NCBI GenBank assembly: GCA_030428695.1
Contig: JAUIEM010000141.1
Coordinates: forward strand, 1-21,964
Length of the DNA stretch: 21,964 nucleotides
Source: a bacterium
GTDB taxonomy: Bacteria; Planctomycetota; J058; JAJDCP01
Direction of reading: 5' to 3'
Shown here piece by piece: positions 7,591 through 14,332 of the stretch. The stretch's first letter is position 1. Every line of letters starts with the position of its first letter. The notes under the pieces were generated by a model, which did not search any database, had not been told where the DNA came from, and saw nothing but the letters and a program-made list of their open reading frames with translations. A program made the translations under genes and the position numbers.

Positions 7591-8223
7591 TCAGGACGCG
7601 GGCGAGCCCGCGTCCTCGGACAGATCAAGCGGAGAGGGAGGGATTTGAACCCCCGGTAGAGTTACCCCTACATCGGTTTTCGAAACCGACCCGTTCAGCC
7701 GCTCCGGCACCTCTCCAGATTCTTCACCACCCTCCGAAGAGGGCGCTGTTTCCGACTTCGCGGGTTTCCTCGCCCGCCGCGCCCGAAAGAAGTCCCGCAG
7801 CAGATCGCCGCACTCCTTCTCGAGAGCGCCTCCCGACAGCTCGACCCGGTGGTTGAGCCTTGGATCCTGCACGAGGTTGAACAGGCTGCCACAGGCTCCC
7901 GCCTTGGGATCGCTCGTTCCGAACACGACCCGCGGGACGCGGGCCAGGACGATCCCCCCCGCGCACATCGCGCAGGGCTCGAGCGTAACGTAGAGCGTGG
8001 TCTCCGTCAACCGCCAGTTCCCCACGACCCGCGCGGCGTCAGCGATGGCGAGCATTTCGGCGTGGGCGACGGGGTTCCCCGTCGTGTGGCGGAGGTTGTG
8101 GGCTTTCGCGATCACCTGTCCGGCGCGAACGATCACTGCGCCGACCGGTACGTTGCCCTGCCTGCCGCCCTCCACCGCCTCTGCCAGAGCCAGACGCATG
8201 AACGCGGCGTCGGTGGGTTCCAT
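7591..8223 (-). CDS. tadA: tRNA-specific adenosine deaminase TadA, frame running through a tRNA gene
   Basis: TadA deaminates A34 to inosine in tRNA-Arg(ACG). The zinc and catalytic motifs are visible: HAEM (H54, E56) and PCAMC (C84, C87). The conserved protein ends around [11 protein letters not shown], residue 154, comparable with E. coli TadA (167 residues). The start ATG at 8223 is the first base after the tRNA-Arg(ACG) discriminator, so there is no room for a ribosome-binding site outside the tRNA; ATG at 8199 is a less likely alternative. There is no stop codon until 7591. Codons 170-198 are the complete tRNA-Ser(CGA) gene read in frame, giving a 210-residue product if translated in full. 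Whether the last 41 residues are made is unknown. Enzyme identity is firm; the tail is unusual. Confidence 0.93.
   Translation of the reverse strand: MEPTDAAFMRLALAEAVEGGRQGNVPVGAVIVRAGQVIAKAHNLRHTTGNPVAHAEMLAIADAARVVGNWRLTETTLYVTLEPCAMCAGGIVLARVPRVVFGTSDPKAGACGSLFNLVQDPRLNHRVELSGGALEKECGDLLRDFFRARRARKPAKSETAPSSEGGEESGEVPERLNGSVSKTDVGVTLPGVQIPPSPLDLSEDAGSPAS
7593..7616. repeat. Perfect hairpin at the tadA stop, between two tRNA-Ser genes
   Basis: GGACGCGGG pairs with CCCGCGTCC around a CGAG loop, with one further A:T pair outside (10 bp). There is no T-tract on either strand, so it is not a classical terminator. It may help separate the two tRNA precursors or stabilise the tadA 3' end. Confidence 0.6.
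7630..7716 (-). tRNA. tRNA-Ser (anticodon CGA)
   Basis: An 87-base tRNA with acceptor GGAGAGG/CCTCTCC, discriminator G, anticodon stem TCGGT/ACCGA around loop TTCGAAA, a long variable arm, and T-loop TTCAAAT with stem GGGGG/CCCTC (one G:T pair). CCA is not encoded. The whole gene lies inside the open tadA frame on the same strand; its first base is the first base of tadA codon 170. It reads UCG. Confidence 0.97.
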
Positions 8224-8297
8224 CGGACTCAGGAGGACTCGAACCTCCAACCTCCGGTTCCGTAGACCGGCGCTCTATCCAATTGAGCTATGAGTCC
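8224..8297 (-). tRNA. tRNA-Arg (anticodon ACG), substrate of TadA
   Basis: A 74-base tRNA with acceptor GGACTCA/TGAGTCC, discriminator G, D-arm GCTC/GAGC, anticodon stem CCGGT/ACCGG around loop CTACGGA, and T-arm GGAGG-TTCGAGT-CCTCC. CCA is not encoded. The ACG anticodon requires A-to-I editing by TadA to read CGU, CGC and CGA. The last base (8224) is followed with no gap by the tadA ATG. It is the first gene of the unit starting at the promoter at 8333-8361. Confidence 0.97.
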
Positions 8298-8332
8298 AGC
8301 GCGAAAGGGGCGTTCCCCTCACGGGCCCGCAG

Positions 8333-8361
8333 AGTGTAGGACCTCCCCCGGGGAGTGTCAA
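8333..8361 (-). promoter_or_regulatory. Sigma-70-type promoter of the tRNA-Arg/tadA/tRNA-Ser/SRP unit
   Basis: On the minus strand a perfect -35 TTGACA (8361-8356) is followed after exactly 17 bases by -10 TACACT (8338-8333). The start point should be near 8326, giving a leader of about 30 bases before tRNA-Arg, which holds the hairpin AGGGG/CCCCT at 8306-8318. The bases after the -10 are GC-rich (CTGCGGG), as in stable-RNA promoters under stringent control. No other promoter is evident before the terminator at 7204. Confidence 0.82.
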
Positions 8362-8378
8362 CCAGCTTTTTGATGAAG

Positions 8379-8554
8379 CCGGTTGATTCACCGGGATTTC
8401 GTCGCGAGGGCCCGGAGGCCTCTTGAGATCGGGCGCTTCGAGTCTTTGAGCAGCGGAGCCCATGTAGCTTCATAGGTGAGCAGCGCAGAAGGCTCGAAGT
8501 GCCCGAGATCTGAGGCATCCGGGTCCGCAGCAGGAATCCCGGTGAATCAAACGG
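8379..8554. repeat. Long imperfect inverted repeat (MITE-like or structured element)
   Basis: The left arm (8379-8446) and right arm (8489-8554) match as reverse complements at roughly 80% by my hand alignment with small gaps. The outermost 20 bases match at 19 positions, including GATTCACCGGGATT; inner blocks CCCGGAnGCCTC and CTTCGAGnCTT also match. The centre carries GAGCAGCG twice in direct orientation (8448-8455 and 8478-8485). It fills the space between the tRNA-unit promoter and the hydrolase promoter and contains no gene. No clear target-site duplication is seen. Confidence 0.8.
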
Positions 8555-8581
8555 GCTGAATGGTCCCCGCCCAGCCACCCC

Positions 8582-8609
8582 TGGACAGGGCCGCCCGGAC
8601 CTGTAGCAT
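8582..8609 (+). promoter_or_regulatory. Possible sigma-70 promoter of the hydrolase gene
   Basis: TGGACA (8582-8587) and TAGCAT (8604-8609) are separated by 16 bases; the start point would be near 8616, just upstream of the ribosome-binding site. The match is moderate (one and two mismatches to consensus). Confidence 0.45.
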
Positions 8610-8628
8610 CGGGACACGAGAGGGAACG

Positions 8629-9591
8629 ATGAAAAGAAAGCTCAAGATGGCCGTGATCACCGTGGTCGGCGCCTACGTCGTGATCTGCGCCGCGATGTTC
8701 CTCCTGCAGCGCAAGCTGCTCTTCCTCCCGCCCGGCTACGGCTCCCACGAAGACCGGATCGCCTTGACGCTCCGCGCCGAGCGCGTCGAGCTGACGGCCG
8801 AGGATGGGCAGCAGCTGTTCGCCTGGTGGATGGCCGAACGCCTGCCGAGCGAGCCCTATCCGGGGATGAAGCGGACCGCCAACAGCCTGCTCGGCAGCCT
8901 GCCGGTCGTCCCGGACAGCGTCGCCACCGACAGCTACACCTGGCTCAACCTCGGCGGCAACGCCGCCCAGGTCAGCAGCTGCCTCAGCCTGGCCTCGACC
9001 CTCCTGCCGCGCGGCCACCGGCTGCTGCGCGTCGCCTACCGCGGCTACTCGGGGAACGACGGCTCGCCGACCGAGGCCGGCCTGCAGGCCGACGCCCTCG
9101 CCGCCTGGGACTGGCTGCGGGCGCGGGGCATCCCGGCGGACAGCATCATCGTGTGCGGGAAGTCCCTCGGCGGTGGCGTCGCGATGGCGCTGCTCGAGAA
9201 GCTCGACGAGCGGGGCGAGCTGCCGGCGGCGGTCGTGCTCGAGACCACCTTCACCTCGGTGCCCGACCGAGCCGCACAGCTCTACCCCTTCCTGCCGGTC
9301 CGCTGGCTGGTGCTCGACCGCTTCGACAACGCCCGCCGACTCGAGAAGGTCGCGGGGAAGCTTCCGGTCGCGATCATCGGCGCGACCGAAGACAACGTCG
9401 TGCCCTTCGCGATGAACGAAGCGCTGCACGAGCTGGTACCGGGCTCGTGGTTCGGCTCCTGCAACTGCGACCACAACACGGTGATCCTGTCCTCGGACCG
9501 CGTGCTCGACAACCTCCTGCGCTGGCTGGCGACTCAGCCGGGGGAAGCCGACCCCGATTCCGAGGCCGACTCCGAGGCCGATGCCGACTGA
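8629..9591 (+). CDS. Membrane-anchored alpha/beta hydrolase, Bem46/YfhR type
   Basis: A 320-residue protein with an N-terminal membrane segment (residues 7-26) preceded by Lys/Arg, so the enzyme domain likely sits outside the cytoplasm. Family motifs are LLFLPPGY (30-37), YRGYSGNDGSPTEAGLQADA (137-156) and the nucleophile elbow GKSLGG (177-182, S179). D255 in GATEDNVVP and H282 in CDHNTV complete the catalytic triad. The usual HGNAGN turn is replaced by LGGNAAQ, after an insertion of about 30 residues (70-104). The ATG at 8629 is preceded by GAGAGGGA. The tail is an acidic Asp/Glu/Ala/Ser repeat, encoded in the 58 bases that overlap malQ on the other strand. Substrate is unknown. Confidence 0.9.
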   Translation: MKRKLKMAVITVVGAYVVICAAMFLLQRKLLFLPPGYGSHEDRIALTLRAERVELTAEDGQQLFAWWMAERLPSEPYPGMKRTANSLLGSLPVVPDSVATDSYTWLNLGGNAAQVSSCLSLASTLLPRGHRLLRVAYRGYSGNDGSPTEAGLQADALAAWDWLRARGIPADSIIVCGKSLGGGVAMALLEKLDERGELPAAVVLETTFTSVPDRAAQLYPFLPVRWLVLDRFDNARRLEKVAGKLPVAIIGATEDNVVPFAMNEALHELVPGSWFGSCNCDHNTVILSSDRVLDNLLRWLATQPGEADPDSEADSEADAD

Positions 9592-11087
9592 GCCCGCAAC
9601 GCGTAGCCCGGCGCGTCACAGCGCCCGTAGGCGTTGCCGAGGGCGCGCAGGCGGTGGGCGGCGGAGGCGGGGAAGCCCCGGGCGCGCCAGCCCCAGTTCC
9701 CCTTTGCCACCCCCGGCACGTTCATCCGCGCCTCCGCGCCGAGCTCGAGCACGTCCTGTAGCGGCGCGAGGGCGTCGGCGGCGACCGACGACCAGGCGAG
9801 CCGGATCATGTCCCAGCCCGGCTCCGAGCCGTCCCGCCCGACGTAGCGCCGGAAGCGGTCGCGCTCGTACTCCGAGGCCGTCGCGTACCAGCCCCGGGCG
9901 GTGTCGTTGTCGTGGGTGCCGGTGTAGACCAGGCAGCGCGGCCCGCTGAAGTTGTGGGGCAGGAAGGGATGGCTGCCGTCGGAGCCGAAGGCGAACTGCA
10001 GCACCTTCATCCCCGGCAGGCCGAGCTCCTGGCGCAGGCCGATCACGTCGTCGTCGATGGTGCCGAGGTCCTCGGCGATCAGGGGCAACGGCCCCTCGCC
10101 GTCGGCCGCGAGGGCGTCGAAGAGCGCGCGCCCCGGCCCCGGCTGCCACTGCCCCTCGCGGGCGGTCTCCGCTTCCTTCGGCACCGCCCACGCCGCGACG
10201 AAGCCGCGGAAGTGGTCGAGCCGCACGCGGTCGGCGAAGCGCAGGGTCTGGGCGAGGCGCCGCCGCCACCAGCGGAAGCCGTCGGCGCGGTGGGCGTCCC
10301 AGGCGAACATCGGGTTGCCCCACAGCTGGCCATCCTCGGCGAAGTAGTCCGGCGGCACGCCCGCCCGCACGCTCGGCTGGCCATCGGCATCGAGCAGGAA
10401 CAGCTCGCGGTGCGCCCAGGTGTCGCAGCTCTCCCCGCTGACGAAGATCGGCACGTCGCCGAGCAGCTCGACCCCGTGCCGGCGGGCGGCGGTGCGGAGG
10501 CTGGTCCACTGGCGCTCGAACAGGGCCTGCAGCGCGAGCTCCTCGAGGATCAGCGGACGGCGCCGCGCGCGCTCGCGCTCCAGGGCCTCCGGGTCGCGGG
10601 CGCGCAGCTCTTCCGGCCAGCTCCACCAGCCGCCGTGCTCGGCCTCGAGAGCCTCGTACAGCGCCCAGTCGGCGGCCCAGGCGTGGGCGGCCGCGAACTC
10701 CTCGAGGGAGCGCTCGGCGACCTTGGCGTAGCGCGCCGCCGCCCGCCGCACCAGCGGCATCTTCCAGCTCCACACCGCGTCCCAGTCGACCGCCGCGCCG
10801 GCTCCCGGCCCCCGCGCTTCCCGCGGATCGAGCAGTCCGTCGGCGACCAGGCCTTCGAGGGACAGATAGGCCGGCTCGGTCGCGAAGGCCGAGGCGGAGC
10901 AGTAGGGGGAATTGCCCGGCCCGAGGGGGTTGAGGGGCAGCACCTGCCAGAGGCTGCAGCCGGCCTCTTCCAACCAGGCGACGAAGCGGTGGGCGGCCGG
11001 GCCGAGGTCGCCGATCGGACCGCGCGAGGGCAGGCTGCTGACGTGCGCCAGAACGCCCGCGCGGCGCGGGTTTGCGGGGTCGTCCAT
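9534..11087 (-). CDS. malQ: 4-alpha-glucanotransferase (amylomaltase, GH77)
   Basis: A 517-residue GH77 enzyme that transfers alpha-1,4-glucan segments between maltodextrins or glycogen fragments in the cytoplasm. Catalytic residues are visible: nucleophile D291 in RVRLDHFRGF, acid/base E339 in IAEDLGTI and transition-state stabiliser D393 in TGTHDNDT. N-terminal GVLAHVSSLPS and LPLNPLG match the Thermus/Bacillus-size (about 500 residue) form. The ATG at 11087 has GGAGG four bases upstream. After the usual end (RLRALGNAYGR) there is a Ser/Ala/Glu-rich tail made from the region overlapping the convergent hydrolase gene. No glycogen or maltose genes are next to it. Confidence 0.95.
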   Translation of the reverse strand: MDDPANPRRAGVLAHVSSLPSRGPIGDLGPAAHRFVAWLEEAGCSLWQVLPLNPLGPGNSPYCSASAFATEPAYLSLEGLVADGLLDPREARGPGAGAAVDWDAVWSWKMPLVRRAAARYAKVAERSLEEFAAAHAWAADWALYEALEAEHGGWWSWPEELRARDPEALERERARRRPLILEELALQALFERQWTSLRTAARRHGVELLGDVPIFVSGESCDTWAHRELFLLDADGQPSVRAGVPPDYFAEDGQLWGNPMFAWDAHRADGFRWWRRRLAQTLRFADRVRLDHFRGFVAAWAVPKEAETAREGQWQPGPGRALFDALAADGEGPLPLIAEDLGTIDDDVIGLRQELGLPGMKVLQFAFGSDGSHPFLPHNFSGPRCLVYTGTHDNDTARGWYATASEYERDRFRRYVGRDGSEPGWDMIRLAWSSVAADALAPLQDVLELGAEARMNVPGVAKGNWGWRARGFPASAAHRLRALGNAYGRCDAPGYALRAQSASASESASESGSASPG

Positions 11088-11133
11088 CGGGCCTCCGGTA
11101 GTCGATCGGCAGGGGAATGCACGGATGCGATTC

Positions 11134-11141
11134 TCTATAGT
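11134..11141. promoter_or_regulatory. Possible symmetric -10 element between malQ and the VIT gene
   Basis: TATAGT (11136-11141) reads as a -10 toward the VIT-domain gene, and TATAGA (11139-11134, minus) as a -10 toward malQ. No acceptable -35 is seen for either, so this is only a tentative bidirectional promoter in a 113-base divergent spacer. Confidence 0.3.
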
Positions 11142-11200
11142 ACTGGAACAAAATCCGCTTTCACGGGTCCAACAAGAGACACCCGCACCTGGAGACACCC

Positions 11201-14113
11201 ATGCGCCTTGCCCGACTCCTTCTGCTCCCCCTGCTCGGCCTCGGCCTGCTCGCGCAGGACGTCGCGCCCGACAGCGACGAGCTGCGGCCCGCCGGCCTGC
11301 TCGTGCGGACGGACCCGAGCGGTCCGTCCCGTCCGCTGCCCGTGTCGGCCGTCGACGTCGACCTGACGGTGGTCGGTCGGCTCGCGACGGTCGACCTCGA
11401 CCTGACCTTCAGCAACCCCTACGCCCAGGTCCTCGAGGGCCAGCTCGTGCTGCCGCTGCCGAGCGGCGCGACGGTGACCGCGATGGCCCTGGAGATCGAC
11501 GGCCAGCTGCGCGAGGCCGCCGTCGTCGAGCGCCAGAAGGCGCGCGTCGTGTTCGAGGAGATCGTGCGCCGCGGCGTCGACCCCGGGCTGGTCGAGTGGG
11601 TCCAGGGCAACGTCTACCAGGTGCGGGTCTACCCGATCCCGGCGAACGGCACCAAGCGCTGCGTGCTGCGCTACACCTGGCAGGCCGGCGAGCGCATCCG
11701 CCTGCCGCTGCGCTACGGCAAGCTCGACCGCTTCTCGCTGTCGGTCGACACCGACCAGGCCGAGACCCTCACGCCGCCCGCGGTGCCGGGCGGGAACCTC
11801 GATTGGGGCGACGCGACGGTCAGCTTCGCCGCCGACGTCACCGACTTCACCGCCGACGCCGACCTCGAGCTGGTGCTGCCGGCGCTGACGGAACCGGCCG
11901 TCGCGATCCAGAGCGGCAGCCACGGCCGGCACTTCAGCGCGCTCCTGCCCGTGCCCGCCCCGGACGGCGCGGCCGCGACGCCGCCGGCCCGGCTCGGCAT
12001 CCTGTTCGACGCCTCGGCCTCCCGCGAGCCCGCCGCCATCGCCGCGGAGCTCGCGCTGCTGCGGGCCTGGGTCGCCCAGCTCGCCCCCGAGGCGGTCAAG
12101 CTCGTCGCCTTTTCGAACGCGATCTGGTTCGAGGAGGACTTCGGGCCGGACACCTACGATCAGCTCTTCGCCCGCATCGAGAACCTGCCCCGCGACGGCG
12201 GCACGCGCCTGAGCTGCCTCGACCTCGCCCGCTACGACGACAGCTGCGATGCCCTGCTGCTCTGCAGCGACGGCCTGAGCACCCTCGGCAGCGGCCTGCC
12301 GAAGCCGGGCGCGAAGCCGGTGCACGCGGTGCTGAGCGGCACCTCCCACGACCGTCCGCGGCTCGAGGCGATCGCCGCCTCCGGCCACCTGCTCGACCTG
12401 ACGCGGGACGCGCCCGAGGCCTGCCTCGCGCAGCTCTCCCAGCGGCCCTGGGTGTTCCTCGGCGTCGAGAGCGCGGGGGTCGAGCGCCTCAGCCCCGCCG
12501 CCCCGAGCCGCGCGAGCGCCGAGTTCGCCCTGTCCGGGATGCTGACCGCCGAGGCCGGCACCGTGACCTGCATCTTCGGCGATGGCTCCGGCGCGACCTG
12601 GCGCGTGCCGGTCAGCCTCGGCGCGGACAACTGCGCCGCCGGCGACACGGTCGCCAAGCACTGGGCCCGGGCGCGGGTCGGTGAGCTCGCCCCCTTCCCC
12701 GAGCGTGAGCTCGAGGTCAAGCAGATCGGCCTGAAGTACGGCATCGTCACCCCCCAGACCTCGCTGCTGGTGCTCGAGACCCTCGAGGACTACGTCCGCT
12801 ATCGCATCGTGCCGCCCGCCGGGGAATGGCAGGACGCCTACTTCGCCCAGATCGAGGCCGCGGACAAGCTGGTCGCCGACTCCCAGGCCGCCCACATGGC
12901 CCGGGTGCGGGAGCTGTGGAAGCAGCGCAAGGACTGGTACGCGCAGACCTTCGACTACCCGAAGGACTTCCGTTTCGCGCAGCCGAACGCCGATGGCGAA
13001 TCCAACGACATGGGTGGTTCCGGGGGGCCGCCGGCCGCCGAAGCCCCGAACGCCAGCCCCGCCACCCCCCGCGACTCGGCGGAGCCCGAGGCCGGCGGCG
13101 AGCGCCTGGAGCGGGCGCGCGAGAGCGACGCCCTCGAGGAGCTGGCGGCCTCGGGCGACGACGAGACCCAGGGCGGCGACGCAGGCGAGGCCGGCGGCCC
13201 CTCCCGCAGCATCGAGCTCAAGCCCTGGACCCCGGACATGCCCTACATGGCCGCCCTGCAGGAGGCCGGCGACGGCGCCTGGGAGGTCTACCAGCGGCTC
13301 CGCCAGGACTACGCGAACAGCAGCGCCTTCTACCTCGACGTCGCCGACCTGTTCGTCGAGCGCGGCGAGGAAGACCGCGCCCTGCGCGTGCTCTCGAACA
13401 TCGCCGAGCTCGAGCTCGGCAGCGCTCCGCTGTTGCGCATCCTCGCCCACCGCCTCGCCCAGCTCGAGCGCCTCGAGCTCGCCGCGGAGATCTTCCGCGA
13501 GGTGCTGCGCATGCGTCCGGAGGAACCGCAGTCGCACCGCGACCTCGCCCTCGTGCTCGCCCGCATGAAGCACTTCGACGAGGCGATCTCCCTGTTCGAG
13601 GCGGTGGTGCGCGGGGAATGGGACGGCCGCTTCCCGGACATCCAGCTCGTCGCCCTCGGTGAGCTGAACCGCTGCATCGCACGCTGCGAGGCGGCCGGTA
13701 TGGTCGCGCGCCACAACCTGCCCGACGACCTGATCGAGAACCTCGCCTGCGACCTGCGGGTCGTGCTGACCTGGGATGCGGACATGTGCGACATGGACCT
13801 GTGGGTCGTCGAGCCGAGCGGCGAAAAGGCCTACTACAGCCACACCCGCACGACCATCGGCGGCTGGTTCGGGCGCGACTTCACCCGCGGCTACGGGCCG
13901 GAGGAGTACCTGCTCAAGGACGCGATGGCCGGCGGCTTCCAGATCCAGGTCAACTACTACGGCAACAGTCAGCAGATGCTGTCCGGCGCGACCACCATCC
14001 AGCTGACCGTGTACAAGAACTACGGGCGGCCGGACGAGGAGCGCATCAGCGTCACCCGCCGCCTGCGCGAGACCAAGCAGGTCCTCGACATCGCGGAGAT
14101 CACCTTCGAGTAG
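11201..14113 (+). CDS. Secreted VIT / von Willebrand A / TPR / DUF2135 protein
   Basis: A 970-residue exported protein. Residues 1-18 form a Sec signal peptide (MRLARLLLLPLLGLGLLA) without a lipobox cysteine. A VIT domain (about 45-160) contains FSNPYAQVLEGQLVLPLPSGA and ends YPIPANGTKRCVLRYTW. A vWA domain (about 262-430) keeps the metal site: D270-x-S272-x-S274, T335 in GGTRL and D357 in LCSDG. After a Ser/Gly/Glu-rich linker (about 615-690) come TPR-like helices (about 700-830), and a C-terminal DUF2135 domain (about 845-945) with LTWDADMCDMDLWVVEPSGE. DUF2135 is known from E. coli YfaP. The ATG has GGAGA eight bases upstream. The combination suggests a periplasmic or surface protein-interaction scaffold; partner and role are unknown. 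A strong terminator follows. Confidence 0.9.
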   Translation: MRLARLLLLPLLGLGLLAQDVAPDSDELRPAGLLVRTDPSGPSRPLPVSAVDVDLTVVGRLATVDLDLTFSNPYAQVLEGQLVLPLPSGATVTAMALEIDGQLREAAVVERQKARVVFEEIVRRGVDPGLVEWVQGNVYQVRVYPIPANGTKRCVLRYTWQAGERIRLPLRYGKLDRFSLSVDTDQAETLTPPAVPGGNLDWGDATVSFAADVTDFTADADLELVLPALTEPAVAIQSGSHGRHFSALLPVPAPDGAAATPPARLGILFDASASREPAAIAAELALLRAWVAQLAPEAVKLVAFSNAIWFEEDFGPDTYDQLFARIENLPRDGGTRLSCLDLARYDDSCDALLLCSDGLSTLGSGLPKPGAKPVHAVLSGTSHDRPRLEAIAASGHLLDLTRDAPEACLAQLSQRPWVFLGVESAGVERLSPAAPSRASAEFALSGMLTAEAGTVTCIFGDGSGATWRVPVSLGADNCAAGDTVAKHWARARVGELAPFPERELEVKQIGLKYGIVTPQTSLLVLETLEDYVRYRIVPPAGEWQDAYFAQIEAADKLVADSQAAHMARVRELWKQRKDWYAQTFDYPKDFRFAQPNADGESNDMGGSGGPPAAEAPNASPATPRDSAEPEAGGERLERARESDALEELAASGDDETQGGDAGEAGGPSRSIELKPWTPDMPYMAALQEAGDGAWEVYQRLRQDYANSSAFYLDVADLFVERGEEDRALRVLSNIAELELGSAPLLRILAHRLAQLERLELAAEIFREVLRMRPEEPQSHRDLALVLARMKHFDEAISLFEAVVRGEWDGRFPDIQLVALGELNRCIARCEAAGMVARHNLPDDLIENLACDLRVVLTWDADMCDMDLWVVEPSGEKAYYSHTRTTIGGWFGRDFTRGYGPEEYLLKDAMAGGFQIQVNYYGNSQQMLSGATTIQLTVYKNYGRPDEERISVTRRLRETKQVLDIAEITFE

Positions 14114-14132
14114 CGGCGCCCGCCGTCCTCAC

Positions 14133-14163
14133 ACGCCCCGGAGGTCGTCCTCCGGGGCGTTTT
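14133..14163 (+). terminator. Rho-independent terminator after the VIT/vWA gene
   Basis: A perfect 12-bp stem, ACGCCCCGGAGG with CCTCCGGGGCGT, around a TCGT loop, followed by TTTT. It begins 19 bases after the VIT/vWA stop codon. The T-tract is short but the stem is very strong. Confidence 0.88.
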
Positions 14164-14199
14164 CGTGTACCGTCGGGGCACTGGTGCGGAGGACGGTCG

Positions 14200-14328
14200 A
14201 TGGGTGCGAAGAACAAAGTGATGCTCGCGATGCTGAAGCGCAAGCTGGTGCCTGCCCTGATCGGCCTGGCCGTGCTCGCGGCCATCGCCTACGGCGGCTA
14301 CTGGGTGTACGTCAACTACATCGCGTAG
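14200..14328 (+). CDS. 42-residue single-pass membrane peptide
   Basis: A small gene with a strong ribosome-binding site, GGAGGA at 14188-14193, six bases before the ATG. The 42-residue product starts with a basic segment (MGAKNKVMLAMLKRKL). A hydrophobic helix of about 20 residues follows (VPALIGLAVLAAIAYGGYW), then VYVNYIA. The charge pattern predicts the N-terminus inside the cytoplasm. It lies just after the terminator of the VIT/vWA gene, so it needs its own promoter or readthrough; no promoter is clear. Its stop is 4 bases from the convergent dihydrofolate-reductase-like gene. I do not recognise a family. It is supported by the ribosome-binding site and amphipathic design only. Confidence 0.6.
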   Translation: MGAKNKVMLAMLKRKLVPALIGLAVLAAIAYGGYWVYVNYIA

Positions 14329-14332
14329 GCGC

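Noticed and set aside
8224..8250. Extended tadA start at TTG 8250
   Set aside because: The added residues are the translated T-arm and acceptor of tRNA-Arg; TadA proteins begin close to the FMRLAL motif, which fits ATG 8223.
8359..8385. Hairpin CAACC-GCTT / AAGC-GGTTG as a terminator
   Set aside because: It overlaps the -35 region of the tRNA promoter and has no T-tract after the stem on either strand.
11135..13843. Very long open frame on the minus strand opposite the VIT/vWA gene
   Set aside because: Antisense shadow of a GC-rich gene: composition dominated by Arg, Gly, Ala and Val, no family motif and no ribosome-binding site.
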